Source of the DNA: Chrysemys picta bellii
Taxonomy: Eukaryota > Chordata > Testudines > Emydidae
Reading direction: 5' to 3'
DNA length: 64,000 nucleotides
Assembly: GCF_011386835.1 (NCBI RefSeq)
Contig: NC_088794.1
Coordinates: 88,954,009-89,018,008 of the forward strand
Below the pieces are notes generated by a model, which was not told the DNA's origin, did no database searches, and worked only from the letters and a program-made list of their open reading frames with translations. Made by a program: the position numbers and the translations under genes. Shown here in pieces: positions 27,486 to 40,872 of this stretch; position 1 is the stretch's first letter, and every line of letters begins with the position of its first letter.

Positions 27486-28368
27486 CTGTAATGTTGACTA
27501 GATTTTAATCTGGTAAACTGGTAAAGTTACATCCAAAGATTGGCAAGCACTGACCAAATATTTGTACTTCAGAACTTCATGGGCTATAAAATCTTTCCAA
27601 GTGGGCAGCAGAAGATGTTTCTGTGTTAAAACTAATTATTTAGGACTCTTACTACTAAAATATGAGTTTCTTGCCTCCCATCCCCCACTTAACAATACTA
27701 AGTTAAAAAGGATTTCAACTTTCATTCTGTAAATAGAGAAACTCTCGTGGTTGGATTTACTGAACAAGGTTTAAACCAAGCTTTTTTTTTTTTTTACCTG
27801 CTCACTCCAGTACAAGCAGAGTGGACACAATCTTTTGGAGTATGACTAACACCAGGGCAAGGCCCAGAGTGTGACCATGTACACTAGAACCAGATGAATT
27901 CTGTTCCACCCAAAGTACTTTATTATCTGAAATAATCCAGAGTAGCAACAGTTGAAGCCTTACAAGTGGGGAAACAGCTTCTTGGAGCTCACACATCATA
28001 CTTCTACTCCTATAAAAGGCAAAACAGCAATTCATTTCAGAGATTCAGCCAGGTTGGATCTTTCTTGAGAAAGGAGAGGGGGGAAAATACACTTTAACCT
28101 CTTCACATGGATCTCTGACATCAGGCTACTGAACTGTGGTTTATGAGCAGATTTAAAAGCTACAGGCAAGAAGGGATAAATCCCAGAGCTTAAAAGTGCA
28201 ATGTATAATTACACGGAAGCAACTAAATTAGATGCTATTTTACTTCCCAGGAGGCAAGGGAACAGCAGGGAAGGGTGTAAGTAATATAGTGAAAAGACAG
28301 AGAAGGTATTTACAAAATACATTTACCTACAGTTCTTTGTAATACTCTTTAGTTTTATTATATTAATC

Positions 28369-28709
28369 CAGGGGTCGGCAACGTTGGCACGCGGCTCGCC
28401 AGGGTAAGCACCCTGGCGGGCCGGGCCAGTTTTATTTACCTGCTGATGTGGCAGGTTTGGCCAATCGCAGCCCCCACATTGCTCGCCAGTGCCGCTTCGC
28501 CACCCCACATCGGCCTGAGACGGCGAACCGCGGCCAGCACATCGCTCACCCATGCCGCTTCTCGCCGGCCCCATTGGCCCGGGACAGCGAACCGCGGCCA
28601 GTGGGGGCCGCGATCGGCCGAACCTGCCGCGTCAGCAGATAAATAAAACTGGCCTGGCCCGCCAGGGTGCTTACCCTGGCGAGCCGCATGCCAATGTTGC
28701 CGACCCCTG
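28369..28709. mobile_element. hAT-type MITE with perfect 8-bp duplication
   Basis: Flanked on both sides by TATTAATC (28361-28368 and 28710-28717). Long inverted ends begin CAGGGGTCGGCAACGTTGGC and extend for roughly 50 bp or more through the GCCAGGGTAAGCACCCTGGC region. 341 bp with a GC-rich centre and no transposase. Confidence 0.9.
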
Positions 28710-28737
28710 TATTAATCATTTCAGCTGTATAAAATAT

Positions 28738-28861
28738 AGAGATGGGCCCATCTCATCACTCTAGATCTGACCACCTCCAACCACCAGAGACTTCTGAATC
28801 CAGATTTGAACTTTATGGTTTGGGCCCATCTCCAAAAAAAAAAAAAAAAAAAAAAAAAAAA
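28738..28861 (+). repeat. GATGGGCCCATCTC element with A28 run
   Basis: GAGATGGGCCCATCTC at the left and TTTGGGCCCATCTCC at the right flank about 80 bases. 28 A bases follow at 28834-28861. Confidence 0.45.
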
Positions 28862-28976
28862 GTGGGTCTATGTAGGAACTCCGAACTTGCCACACAAGGA
28901 AGGACCAGTAGTCCAACTGATAGCTGACAATAGCCAAGCTTATGATTCAGAAAATTGCATATAAAACCCTGTAAGG

Positions 28977-29273
28977 CAGCAGTTCTCAAAACGTGAGCCA
29001 TAGAGCACTGCTGATCTGACAAGAGCTGCTGGTCAAGTGGTGTCAGCACTCCTCCTTATTTCCAGCTGTCAAATTGCATTGAGAGAGGCTAAAAATACAT
29101 TAAGTTCTTCCCTACTATTTTTCCATGTGAACATCTGCTGTAATTGCAGGGGTGTTATGTGGTCAGGAATGGGAAGGGAGGTGGTCTGTGCAATCAGAAA
29201 TGGAAAAGGAATTGTGCACGAGACAATTTATTAAATTTCAGTCCATATAATGAAAAAAAATTGAGAATCCCTG
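28977..29273. mobile_element. Diverged hAT-type MITE (CAGTTCTCAAA ends)
   Basis: Left end CAGCAGTTCTCAAA and right end TTGAGAATCCCTG are inverted. Flanking octamers CTGTAAGG-like and CCATAAGC agree at only 5 of 8 positions. Related in its ends to 40873-41080. Confidence 0.55.
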
Positions 29274-31236
29274 CCATAAGCATCCAAATTAGCAATACCA
29301 TAGATGGGGAGGGATCAACTCGTGCCCCAAGATATGAAGACTTATGGCCCTTCTAACTGTGACCTGGTCAGTTTATAGTGGGTGCTATTTTTCTTATTTC
29401 TCTCAATTTTTAAAAATATACTAAGCTGAAGATCACAAATGAGAGTGTTTATTTGCCCCCTACTTAACTTATTGCTAGATTTGCCCTCAGAGCCTGAAAT
29501 AGGGGATGGATGGAGGGTGCTTTGGCTGCTACTTGAGCACCCTCTAGCTGTTTGGCATAATATTTAAATGTTTCTATATTTTTCTCACATACGTGGGCCA
29601 TCGGGAAATGGCAGGGGTTGTCAGCCCTCATCTCAAAAAAAATGTTCTCATGGAATTAATCAATTATTTCTATGCCCTCACATTCTGCTTCATTTCTAGG
29701 TGCACACTGATTTATTTGATTTATATAAACAAAACTAGAGGCCCCCTTCCCAAGCTCTGGGCACCCAGCCAATAAATTTAATTTCACAGTAACATTTTAA
29801 TACAATGGACTGTTCTTTCCCATGTATAATAAATATGATCCAATACATAAAATAACCCCCACTACTAACAACAAGACCTGCAATCCTCCCCAAATGCCTT
29901 GGGGGCGGGGGGAAAGGTGGGCCTTGCAGCATGCCCTGAAGGTTAACAGATTCCAAGCACTGTCCATGCATCTTTCCCAGATCAGACTCAGCAGGACGTA
30001 GCTCTCTAAAAGGAGCTTTCAAAGCCAAGTCCCCTGAGCTTTACTACATCTTGATTTTTCTATACCTCCAATGGTAGGAAGGAAAGAACTTGCTGTGCCT
30101 TTTTGTGCACTTTTTCATGCATTTCTGGCCCTTCAGTGATCCCCCTTCTAAAGATGTAAGCAAGTGTAGATCTCTCTAAGGAATTAGGCAGACCTGACCA
30201 TGAATGCCACAACTTCCCAATACTCCAGCACAAGGCATTTTGAGAAAGGCAAGAGTTGTTCAGCCTGCCTTTTTCATCAAGGGACTTGGTGCTCTTAGCC
30301 CTCATTTCAGTCTAGAGGAAATAAAAAGCAGGCACATGTGCTTTCCTTTGAGGCCAAAAAGTGGACTGTTGTGTTGTTCACAAATAGCACAACCCGCAGT
30401 AGGATTTTACTCTGGAGTTCTGCTGCAGCAGAATTTGATGACTCAGCTAAAATAAAATGGTGATGGGTGGAGGGAAGGGAGCGAGAAAAGTAAGACACCC
30501 ATCTTTAAAATATTAAAAGACAATTCCTCAAGGTGCCTTTGTAAAGCCTCTTTAATATGCTGTACCTGTCCTGTTACAAACCACTTAAACAGCCTGAAGT
30601 GCAGGATTTAAACTAAATGCCCTTAGGGTATCAGCTGAGAGAAAGGAAATGTTATATAAGGCAGAGCTTCAAAAACTCTCTCTCCTTTTTCCTTGTCTCC
30701 TCAAAGTGGGTATAATTTATGAAAAATTCATTCATATTTCCTTCTAAAAGAACTGAAATCTTTAAATGTTGATTATACCATATGCTATCTTATCTGCAAG
30801 TACTCTTTGTTAATCTAACAAACCTCTCTACAAAATTCCTTTTGCTGCTAATTTTTGTCTGACATTTATATTTTCAAAATCTGTTTTTATGCATTTCTAA
30901 TTTTCCCATCATTGGTATCTGGCTCCTATTGTTAAAACGTTTGATCTTTTTTAGGGTATACAAAGGTACCTAACGTTCCACTCTGAAAAATAACTGTAAA
31001 AATGTGTTTTCAAAGACATATCTGCTCATTAGTGATAAAAAAAAAAAGTTTGCACTCCCTCTATCCCTGCAGAGCTAACACAGGTAAGGGAGAGTGATCT
31101 GAAATTCTATTCCTTTTTGTGCATCAACAGAATTATTTCCTAAGCACTAACTATAGGGTTAATCAGATACACTTGCACAAGCCTTGTGAAGGCAATGGAG
31201 CCACGCATGTCACTGAAGACAATCTTTATTACTAGT

Positions 31237-31671
31237 ATCAGGGGGTAGCCGTGTTAGTCTGTATCCACAAAAACAACAAGGAGTCCGGTGGCACCTTAAA
31301 GGCTAACAGATTTATTAGGGCATCAGCTTTAGTGGGTAAAAAAACCTCACTTCTTCAGATGCATGGAGTAAAGTTACAGATGCAGGCATTATATAATGAC
31401 ACATGAAAAGAAGGGAGTACCTCACAAGTGGAGAACCAGTGTTGACAGGGCCAATTCGATCAGGGTGGATGTAGTCCACTCCCAATAATAGATGGGGAGG
31501 GGTCTCACTGGTTCTCCACTTGTGAGGTACTCCCTTCTCTTCATGTGTCATTATATAATGCTTGCATCTGTAACTTTACTCCATGCATCTGAAGAAGTGA
31601 GGTGTTTTTTACCCACTAAAGCTGATGCCCTAATAAATCTGTTAGTCTTTAAGGTGCCACCAGACTCCTTG
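31237..31671. mobile_element. 435-bp foldback element with 12-bp duplications
   Basis: Arms 31277-31441 and 31506-31671 are near-perfect reverse complements of about 165 bp around a 64-base loop. A one-sided head (GGGGGTAGCCGTGTTAGTCT) precedes the left arm. TTTATTACTAGT flanks both sides (31225-31236 and 31672-31683). It belongs with the element at 59-244 and the fragment at 10600-10641. No coding capacity. The 12-bp duplication is longer than hAT (8), Harbinger (3) or mariner (2) produce, so the mechanism is uncertain. Confidence 0.85.
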
Positions 31672-32379
31672 TTTATTACTAGTGAATATATGCAAGAAAG
31701 AAAGCATCCCCAGATCCCAGCATGAATTTGCAGGACTAACAGTTTGAAAAAACATCTCTTAGCCTGGATGCCGTTCTCCCAGAGTCACTTTTCATAATAT
31801 TTATTAAAAGGTTGCTTTTTAATGTATGTGTCAGATTCAGAGCTACAGCCTAAGTGCACACAGTACAAGTCAGTAATGGGGAGAAGGTGCAACTATGGCA
31901 TAAACTTCACCTTTACACTCTTAATCATGCTAACGTTCTATACAGCACCAGTTCCCTTCTGCCAAGTTAGGGCAACCTAAGGGCTGCTCTAATTTTGACA
32001 AACAACTCCAGGAGATAAAAATGCAGCCGGAGATAAGCATGGCGCAGGAGCATCCTGGCTACGTCCCCATGCCTCCAACAACACCTCTGTGCACTGCCAT
32101 ACCAGCTGCAAAGAAGGGGAGTGGTATAAGAGCCTTTACATTGGCTCTATGCTTCTGGAGGACCACCTTTGCACTGATGACTTCCCCCATGAGTCAGTTA
32201 ACTGAAGGTGGGTCCAGTTTATACTGACAATGCAGCAAAAATAATGGCACCACATACTAGAAGTTCTGGCCCATTATCTTTTGTGCAGCTAGCCAATGCA
32301 GATATGCAAAGGAAGTCGTTTAAAAGAAATACTTGACAACGGAGTATGCCCGTTAGAAGAATTAACTTCAAGGGCTCTA

Positions 32380-32480
32380 AAGTCCCAATTCAGGAAATAA
32401 TTAAGCATGTGCTTAAATTTAAAGTACATGCTTAATTCTCATTGACTTCAGTAGGACATAAGAACCCTTCCTGATCAAGG
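32380..32480. repeat. Short palindromic repeat (GCTTAA family)
   Basis: AATTAAGCATGTGCTTAAAT followed by GTACATGCTTAATT and CATTGACTTCAGTAGGAC. Related to 16742-16862. Confidence 0.45.
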
Positions 32481-33349
32481 ATGCTTGATCAGGGTCTAAA
32501 AAAGGAAAAATTGATTTTATTTTTTAAAAGAACAGATGTGTTAAAGTAACGTTTTTGCCATCCTAAAACATACTTCATGAAAATGGTAATGACTTCCTGA
32601 AGTAGTACGTGCTAAAGGAATTAGACCTTTTATTAAACTGGCTCACTTTCCTGCTATACTGAGAGGGAGAAAAACCCACACTCTCTACAAAGCTCACTGA
32701 ACAGCGTATAAGTAAAAATGGTTTCTATACTGACATCTAGTGAAGTTCTACAGTAACAAAAATAAACTCAACTTTGTCCTAACACTAAACACTCAGATTT
32801 TCATATTCACAGTGATTTATTAACTAATTAGTCCTCACAACACCCTTGGAAAATAGTTGCTACATATTTGTAGAATTTTATGCTTTAGAATTAAACTATA
32901 ATCCCCTTGAAAAGATATTTGTATTTTGAATATTTTTTTTGTTAAATAAAAAATAGTGTACATGTTGGCAGTGTCTCAAACACTCTGATGGGTACATTAA
33001 AATACCTAGAAAGATTAGATTGGGTAGATCAGATCTAATTACATTTAAACATAACTGGTAAAATTGCCAGTTGTCTCACATTGCCAGTAGGTGTTCTTAT
33101 TAATTGGATAATTTGACTCTTTTTTTAAATGCAATTTATCTATTTATAGCAAAATGAAAGAGAAAAATAAATAGCACAAGGAAGACAGTGCCATACTTAC
33201 AGTTTTTTATTATTAACAGTAGAGCCAAGCAGGGAGCAGATTCTCTCCACTCTGGCCATTATGCTATTTTTGAGCAGTAGAGGCCCAATACAGTAATCTT
33301 AGCTAAGTTAATACTTCCATTAAAGTTAATGCAAGTTTTGACTGACTAA

Positions 33350-33730
33350 GGACTTTAGTCATAGGTAAGGCTGCAAGTTTGTCACGGAGGTCATGGATTC
33401 CGTGACTTTCCATGACTTCTGCAGTGGCCGCTGTGCCTGGCTCGGGGCAGCTCAGGCGCACCGGCCACTGCTGGGGCAGTCTCAGCCCCCCGACCCTAGG
33501 AGCATAGTTTGGGCATGGAGGAGGCAGGGGCATGGGATGGGGTGAGGGGGGCTCTGGGCAGTGCTAACCTGGGGGTCTCCCCAGAAGCGGCAACATCCCC
33601 CTCGCTCAGCTGCTAGGTGGAGGCGCGACCAGGCAGCTCTGCAGACTGCCTCTGGCCAGAGTGCTGGCTTCACAGCTCCAATTGGCCAGGAACAGAGGGG
33701 ACAGAGCACCACACCCAGGTGGTGTGTGGG
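33350..33730. mobile_element. MITE-like element with GTCACGGAGGTCATGG start
   Basis: AAGGCTGCAAGTTTGTCACG, then TCCGTGACTTTCCATGACTT, then about 300 bp of GC-rich sequence. It recalls a common turtle repeat. The right end and any duplication were not found. Confidence 0.4.
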
Positions 33731-34249
33731 TTACACCAGACCACTACCACTTCCCCACTGGGGGAGAGAATGCAAGTTCACCTTTCTCCTGCTCTTATCA
33801 GGCAGCTTCCTAGAGAGGTGAAACATGACATCATACCAAACCCTAGACTCTTTACCATTCTAAAAGCTAAGCTGCATTTTTGCACCTTATCAAAAAGATG
33901 CAGCTTACAACTGCCTAACACCACTCACAGTGGTACTGATTCAGCACTGACTCCAGGGGAAATGCGTCACCTCCTGAATCACCAGTGAAGCCGTAAATGA
34001 CAAGTTCAGGGACAACTACTGGAAGAGAGTGACAGGTTCTCTTTTTCCCCCTCTCAATTGCCATTGTATTTCCAAAGGGTTTGGGTTCTGCTACTTCAGA
34101 ATTCTGCAGAACATTCATCAACAGAAAAACCCAAATTAAAACCACAAAGAAACATAAAAAGTAAGGTCATCTAGACACAGCTCACTCTTAAAACTGTTAG
34201 AGAGATGAGGTAATCTCTCTTCAGAAGAGTTCTGTGTAAGCTCAAATGC

Positions 34250-34348
34250 TTGCCTCTTTCACCAACAGAAGTTGGTCCAATAAAAGATATTACCTCACCC
34301 ACCTTGTTTCTCTGAAATCCTGGGACCAACACGGCTACAACTCTTAAA
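34250..34348 (-). mobile_element. Fragment of the 10308-10447 foldback family, reverse
   Basis: TTCACCAACAGAAGTTGGTC, ATATTACCTCACCCACC and TGGGACCAACACGGCTACAA reproduce the head and one arm of the 10308-10447 element in inverse orientation. Confidence 0.65.
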
Positions 34349-34489
34349 ACAATTCACAGTCTAGGGACCGATACATCAGCTCTACATTTAAAGTGCTTCT
34401 GTTCTTGAGTTTTGAGCTACTCCTCTGGTATCTAATGTTGTTGTCACTTGTTTTGCAATAACAGTCTGCCAAGTAAAATGGGTCCAGGG

Positions 34490-35231
34490 CTGTGTTCCTT
34501 CTAGCTGCACGGTTGGACGGCCACCCAGGAGCGATTCAAGTGCCGCCCAGTTGATAAACAGTGCGCACACATCCGGCAGCATGTGTTCAGGTGCCTCTTC
34601 CCCTGTTGCTTTGCAGCCATGTTGCTCTGTCCTGCTGCTGCTCTCGGGACCCTCCTGCTGGTTGTGCAAAGCAGGGGGGTACTGATGTCAGTGTCCCCCT
34701 CTCTTTGCCCCTGTACCCCATCTCCGCACAGCAGGGGATAGGGGACAGCTTGGCTCAGGATTGGAGCTGCAGCGGTCTGATCGGTGCGCGAGTGCCTTTC
34801 TTAAAGAGACAGTGCATGGTTTGAGACTTCCCCAACAGCCAGCTCTGTCTCAGAGAGAGATACACACACAGTCTCTTTCACATTCACCTCCCAACACATA
34901 TTTATATTATTGTTACTTCTTGGTACCTCCTGCAATGCACATATATTATTTGTACATTTATTCTCTTAAAGTGTGTTATTTTAGTGTTTTGACTGGTCTA
35001 TGCATTTCATAATGTTTATTTCTCTTGCCTTAAATTTAATTCTTTGAGTAGTGAGTTCTAAAATGCCTAACCTGTCCTGGCTGAAGTAATTATCCCTATG
35101 GTAACTTTTTAAAAAAAATATATATATCTAGATTTTTTTTGTTTCTGCTGGTGGCTCACATCCGCACATACTGTGGTGCACATGACAAAATTTATTCCGC
35201 ACATGGATGGGAAAAATTAGAGGGAACATTG
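34490..35231. mobile_element. 742-bp hAT-type element with perfect 8-bp duplication
   Basis: GTCCAGGG flanks both ends (34482-34489 and 35232-35239). Terminal repeats CTGTGTTCCTTCTAG and the complement of AGAGGGAACATTG are inverted. The interior is AT-rich on the right and mixed on the left. No transposase-like frame. Confidence 0.8.
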
Positions 35232-35644
35232 GTCCAGGGCCCTGCTTCAGTCTACCAAACAAGACAAATAATGGAGATACAGTGTGTGAAAGGCTGCTAA
35301 GCATCATAAGTACTTGAAAAAGACCAAGGGAAACACTGCTGAATATTAAATTATGCTTTAGCAAAAATGTGTTTTGAGATAAATTATATGCTAGGGGTTC
35401 ATTTCAACTGCAATGGAAAAAGACTACTAATTAATTATGGAAGTGTAGTAGAACTCAAAGCAACCAACTAGAATTGTTGGTATTGCAGAAAATTTAACCA
35501 CCTCAAAACTAACAGCATTATATATGCTGATGTTATTTCCAGCTAGCATGATATCCAACTCAATTTCTACAAGGTAATTTGATATGAACCTATTTTTGAT
35601 AAAGAAAAAATAAAGCAAACTAATAAGGGAAAGATGTTTTTGTG

Positions 35645-35740
35645 TTTAAGCACAAGGCTGGGAGACCTGTTTCTATTCCCAGCTTTGTCAAAGAACAGCT
35701 TGGTGACCTTGGGCAAGTCACTTGACGCCCAATCTTTAAA
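35645..35740 (+). repeat. MIR-like SINE core
   Basis: TTGGTGACCTTGGGCAAGTC followed by ACTTGACGCCCAA is the conserved MIR core; CCCAGCTTTGTC precedes it as expected. Confidence 0.75.
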
Positions 35741-38358
35741 AGCATGCACTCATTTTATGTAAGTGCACAAGCACACTCTATGTTCTGTGTCTCTACATCA
35801 AGGCATTTTATGTAGAAGTCAGGTATGAGCAGCAATGTCCACATACTTTTGTGTGCATATGTCTGAAGAGGTAGACCTTTGATACTGAAGACTTATCTAG
35901 GATCTTTGGTCACATTCAGAAAAATTACACTAGTGCAGCACTAAAAGTTTTGTAAATCACAAAAGCCAGCTAATTCAAAGCTTTAAGGCTCACACAGCAA
36001 CCTTAACTCTACCCCACTGAGCATATGTATTATGATCAAGGTCTCTTGGTATTATTACACAACTAGGGTTACCATATGTCCTGGTTTGACAAGATTGTTG
36101 TCCAGGAGGCTTATGTCTATTTTAGGTATTTATAAGGGGCATATGGCCTTGTCATTTATATATCAACTTTTTAATCTGTTTCACTAGGGTGGTTCTGGTC
36201 TAGTTTTTCCTCTCCCCATCTACATTCTATTGGTGTCAGATCCAGCCAGGCTCGTAAGACAAAGCCTCCTACTGCATTAACTACAAGTAGTCAAGCTTGG
36301 TGCAAGGAGATAACACAGGGTCAGGGAGGGAGCAAACTACTCCCTCCAGATTGCCCTGTTGGAAGGTCTCCCACTGTGATGCAGAGTAAGTTTTAATCCT
36401 AAAGTGTAGCACCAGGGTACTCCCCTTATCCTGAATAGGATTTGTTTACCACTTTTTTTTTGTTTTTTTGTTTTTTTCCAGTGCGACCACCACTGTTGCT
36501 GAGCTAAGGAGAAGCCAGATCAGAGTGAGGGCTTTCACTCCACAATAGCGTATTGGGAGGAGTTGTAGTAGAGCTGCTGACCTTTACAGGAGCAATAACC
36601 AGTGGAACCACATAGACCTGGCCCCAAAACTCCCTCCTGTGGCACACAGATGGTGTTGATCTCTACAGAGTCAAAAATCTTACTATCTCCACCACAGCTG
36701 AGAGGAGGGGCAACAGTATTAGTCCCTTTCTGAATTGGGGGAAAATGATGCACAATCTCAGCTGATCCATAATCCAGTGCATGGTATCATTAAATTCAAT
36801 AAGAAAGCATCCAGCAAAGAGAGGGAGTGGCTCAGTTAAGCCCAGGAACGCCAAGGAAAGTGAAAGAATGATTCCTGCTGCTGCCATAACCTATGCGAAA
36901 GTCCAGGAGTTCAACATTAGTAGCTGGGCTCTAAACTCTGTAATGGGAGAGGGAAAATAAACAGACTTCCCCATCCAGACAATCCTTTTGGAAGAGCTAA
37001 TGCTTGAACACTTGGTATGATTAACAAATGGAGTATGAAAAACTCCTTTCATTCCTCTCATGTTGCAAGTCAGAACTTACTAACTTGGATGATTCAGAAC
37101 TGTGAACTAAAATGAGATAATGGGATCCAAGATCCCTTTGCTAATAGAAGCAAAACTATCATAACAGTATCATGTCCCCCACCAATCAGAAGCAAGGCTA
37201 CTGTACTAAAATATCAAACTACCTCAAATCCTCCACCAAATAGGCAATGCTTGAAAACAGAAGTATGTTTTAATTCAGTAAAATGCCTCTATTAAATACA
37301 GACAAATGGCTGACACAGCTTTGGGTTTTGTAATAAGAACTCATAAATTTGTGCCTCTCACAAGCCCTTTAAACCACCAAACAACATTTTAATGTGATTT
37401 TTTTAAATGACTTACAGCCAAGCTCATTAATGAATTTAGTCTCTGAAAAAATCAACTTACACTAAGAAATTAGCTGATGTTTGTCTTTATTAGACTAGAG
37501 AGTCAGGCCAACCTGACCTGCTTAAGGAGAAAGAAAAAAAAATGAACAGCAGTCATCATCAATCCCCTGCCACATGGCATTAGTGCGATTAGCTTGCTGA
37601 AAACCAATTAAAAACAAGCAGCACAGATAGATGAGAAGACTTAATTATTCTTCAGAGTTCAGTGACAGACAATGCAAGGACTCTGTTCCCTAGCTGACAA
37701 ACTGAAGTTATTTTCCTATCCCCCAAGACCCCCACCAAATAGGGAGTGTTCAGACAAAAATACACAGATCTTTTTAAACAACCTGCTATGAAATTAAGGG
37801 ACAGACAGGCAGAGAAAAGCTCTTTCCAGAATCTCACTGTGCCTCAGGGAAAAAACAACATATAGTGGAATAATGCAAAGAGACCCTCCACTTCTCTCCC
37901 AATGCCTATTCATCAATACTAGTTTGCTGACAGAGCATCCTGGTAACAATATTTAGTGTACAGTGCTTCTGCATGTATAAAAAAATTAGATTTAGTTAGG
38001 CAGTGAATAAAATAAATATTTTAGATCAATGGATTGCTAAAAACATGGAGTTATAAGTTATTCAAGAGTTTTATTATATTATTTTTAATTTTAAGTAAAT
38101 GATGTTGGTGAAGGGAATTGGCCTACTTGAATTCCAGAAGGTGAGTCGAAACCTACATGGGACAAAAGGCTCATCTCTTCCACAGAACTCAGAAGAAAAC
38201 TGATTGCATGGAACAAAAATAAATAAATAAATAAAATGAAAAAGCAAAAATGGAGATGTGTTGGGCTGACTTTGCTAAAGAATAAAGTCCTCTGTTTATC
38301 TTGAGGACAAGCTGTAGTTGCATGATCTTCACCCCATCCACCTGCCTAAACTCTAGAT

Positions 38359-38668
38359 CAGGGGTAGGCAACCTATGGCACATGTGCTGAAGGCGGCACA
38401 CGAGCTGATTTCCAGGGGCACTCAAACTGCCTGGGTCCTGGCCACCGGTCTGGAGGGCTCTGCATTTTAATTTAATTTTAAATGAAGCTTCTTAAACATT
38501 TTGAAATCTTATTTACTTTACATACGACAACAGTTTAGTTATAGGTTATAGACTTATAGAAAGAGACCTTCTAAAAACATTAAAATGTATTACTGGCACG
38601 CGAAACTTTAAATTAGAGTGAATAAATGAAGATTCGGCACACCACTTCTGAAAGGCTGCCGACCCCTG
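38359..38668. mobile_element. hAT-type MITE, 310 bp, compact form
   Basis: Ends CAGGGGTAGGCAACC and GCTGCCGACCCCTG. Flanks CTCTAGAT (38351-38358) and CTCTAGGT (38669-38676) match at 7 of 8. About 200 bp of its right half is nearly the inverse of the left half of the element at 49256-50205, so both belong to one family in opposite orientation. Confidence 0.85.
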
Positions 38669-40419
38669 CTCTAGGTAGATGCTTCTAAACGTGAGAAAGA
38701 CATCAGACGTTAGCCACACTGCTGAAACTTGCCTGCAAGAAGGTATATTGTGATGGTAGCTTTTAAGATGTGGATATCTATTAGGAACTGAACTGACACA
38801 AAACTTATAATGGCCTTCAGTCACTCTCCTGGGCTGGATCTGTACCAGTGACAGAGATGAAAGGCGCCATATGCTACTAATGAGCTATTTCAATCCCATA
38901 GGTTTATAATAACCCATTGACTTACTACCATAATTCATTGATTTCCTATGAACAAAATGTGTTGCTGAGACACAAAGATAGAGGGCCAGAGTCTCAGATG
39001 GTTTAAATCTACATAGCTTCACTGATTTCAATTCCCTTCTCTGCCAGCTAAATCCTAATGCCAAGCCTCTAAAGAGAGGTTTCTTGTGTAGTTTCATTAT
39101 ACACAAAATGTGTACAAAGTGCATTTTCTAACACATCTGGAGGTCTTCAAAGGAAGAAAAAAAAAGGGCAGTTCACAGAAAGGAGGCAACAACTATCAGA
39201 GCAGCTAGGAATATGCCTGCTGGCAGAAGAAAACCTGGAAACTTACAAAACATTGTTGCTATCATATGTATTTTACATTGTAATAAAATATTGACATTCC
39301 AAACTCCATGATTAGAAAAAAAAAATGGTTTCATCCATGTATTGTTGATGCTACTGACTTGCACTTAAAGCTTTGGTCTTATCTTCATTTCACCTGCTGC
39401 ATTTGTTTTACAGGAAGAACGCACATGAAACACATTTTCCAAAAAAATGGAAAGTGACGCACAGATCATCATACATTAAGTACATTTCTGGGAATATTTA
39501 TTTTCCCATAAGAGAAACAGGCACTTCCTGCTTCAAGGATATTGCCAGAGTCTGTAGTGCACAAAAATCCAGACTAGAATTTACATATGACTATCTCAGG
39601 AAAAAACAGTAACCACTAGATATAAAGCTTACAAATAGTATCTAACAGGCAGTCCCTATTACATTCTGATGATTCATTCGGGATAAGGAGAAACTCCCAG
39701 ACTGGATTTCTGGTCCCTCCTGAGATGCATGCTGGATTTATACCTGTTGAGATTCCCTCCGAGACTTTTTCCACTCCACTTACCCAGAACACCTCATCTG
39801 GTTCTGGGAGAACACTTTATCCAATACTTTGGAATCCAAAAGCTTGGTTTGAATCAGGTCTTGTCACTGAGGTGTCTTTATTGACATTTCATAAAGCTAC
39901 ACATGAGTTGATCATGCCCAAATATCAGGAGGTGGGTTAGGGTGCCCCACAATTCCAAAAGCACATAATACATGAGATTACAGATGCAGACTAAACACAT
40001 ATACATTACATAAACAAATCCTAAACTATCCATAAGATACAAAATATGCTAGTAAACAAAGCTGCAGCTGCAAACTTATCACACATTACTCTTCTTACCA
40101 TTTCTTTATCTACTAACTACAAGTTTTTTACAAGGTCACTTGTGAATTAATATTTTGTCCACTGTTAACCTCCGTTTCCTTACTTCTATTCTCTTTCACT
40201 GTCCCTGGCCCTGATCTAATCCCAAAGGGACTGGTCAACTTTGTGCTCCCATTTCATCCTTATCTGTCTCATCCTGACCCAAATCACTGAATGGAGATTA
40301 CTTGAGCAATTTCTACCTGAAATAATAATTTACACTCAAATAGTGCCTTCTATATGAAGATCTGAAAATACTTTAAAAACATGTGAATTAATTAAACTCT
40401 GAAACCTCACTATGAGATA

Positions 40420-40560
40420 CAGCAGCATTATCATCTCCATTTTACAGATGGGGAAATTGAGACTCATTGAAATTAAATGACTTGTCCAAGTTCATAAAGG
40501 GATTCTGCTGCACATTGGGAATAGAATCCAGGAGCCCAATTCTTTCTGAACAGGATATAG
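40420..40560 (-). repeat. MIR-like SINE fragment
   Basis: CATTTTACAGATGGGGAAAT, then AATGACTTGTCCAAGTTCA, then AATAGAATCCAGGAG is the inverted MIR order. Confidence 0.7.
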
Positions 40561-40872
40561 GTAAAATGCCTATTAAGGTCAGTAGGGGTTACTTAAACCC
40601 TGCCTGGATGGGGACCGAGAGAGATCATGGGGCCTACCTATGGTCTCTTGACTCCCATTCCTGTGCCTTAACCACCAGGTTGAATGCCAACAACAGGGAC
40701 CCCAACAATAGGCTGAAGCCCTAAAAATGAATGGGACTACCCTGAATATAGGCACACTGCAGTATTGCCAATCCTAAGGGTTCAAAAATAATGAGTCAGC
40801 CCCCCCAAAATCATGTAGTTGCTTAAAATTTTAAAATATAGTAAATATTTGGGTTTTGTCTTTGCCTTTGGA

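Noticed and set aside
36063..36150. TAGGGTTACCATATGTCC, considered as a transposon terminus
   Set aside because: No inverted partner or duplication was found, so it is too weak to list.
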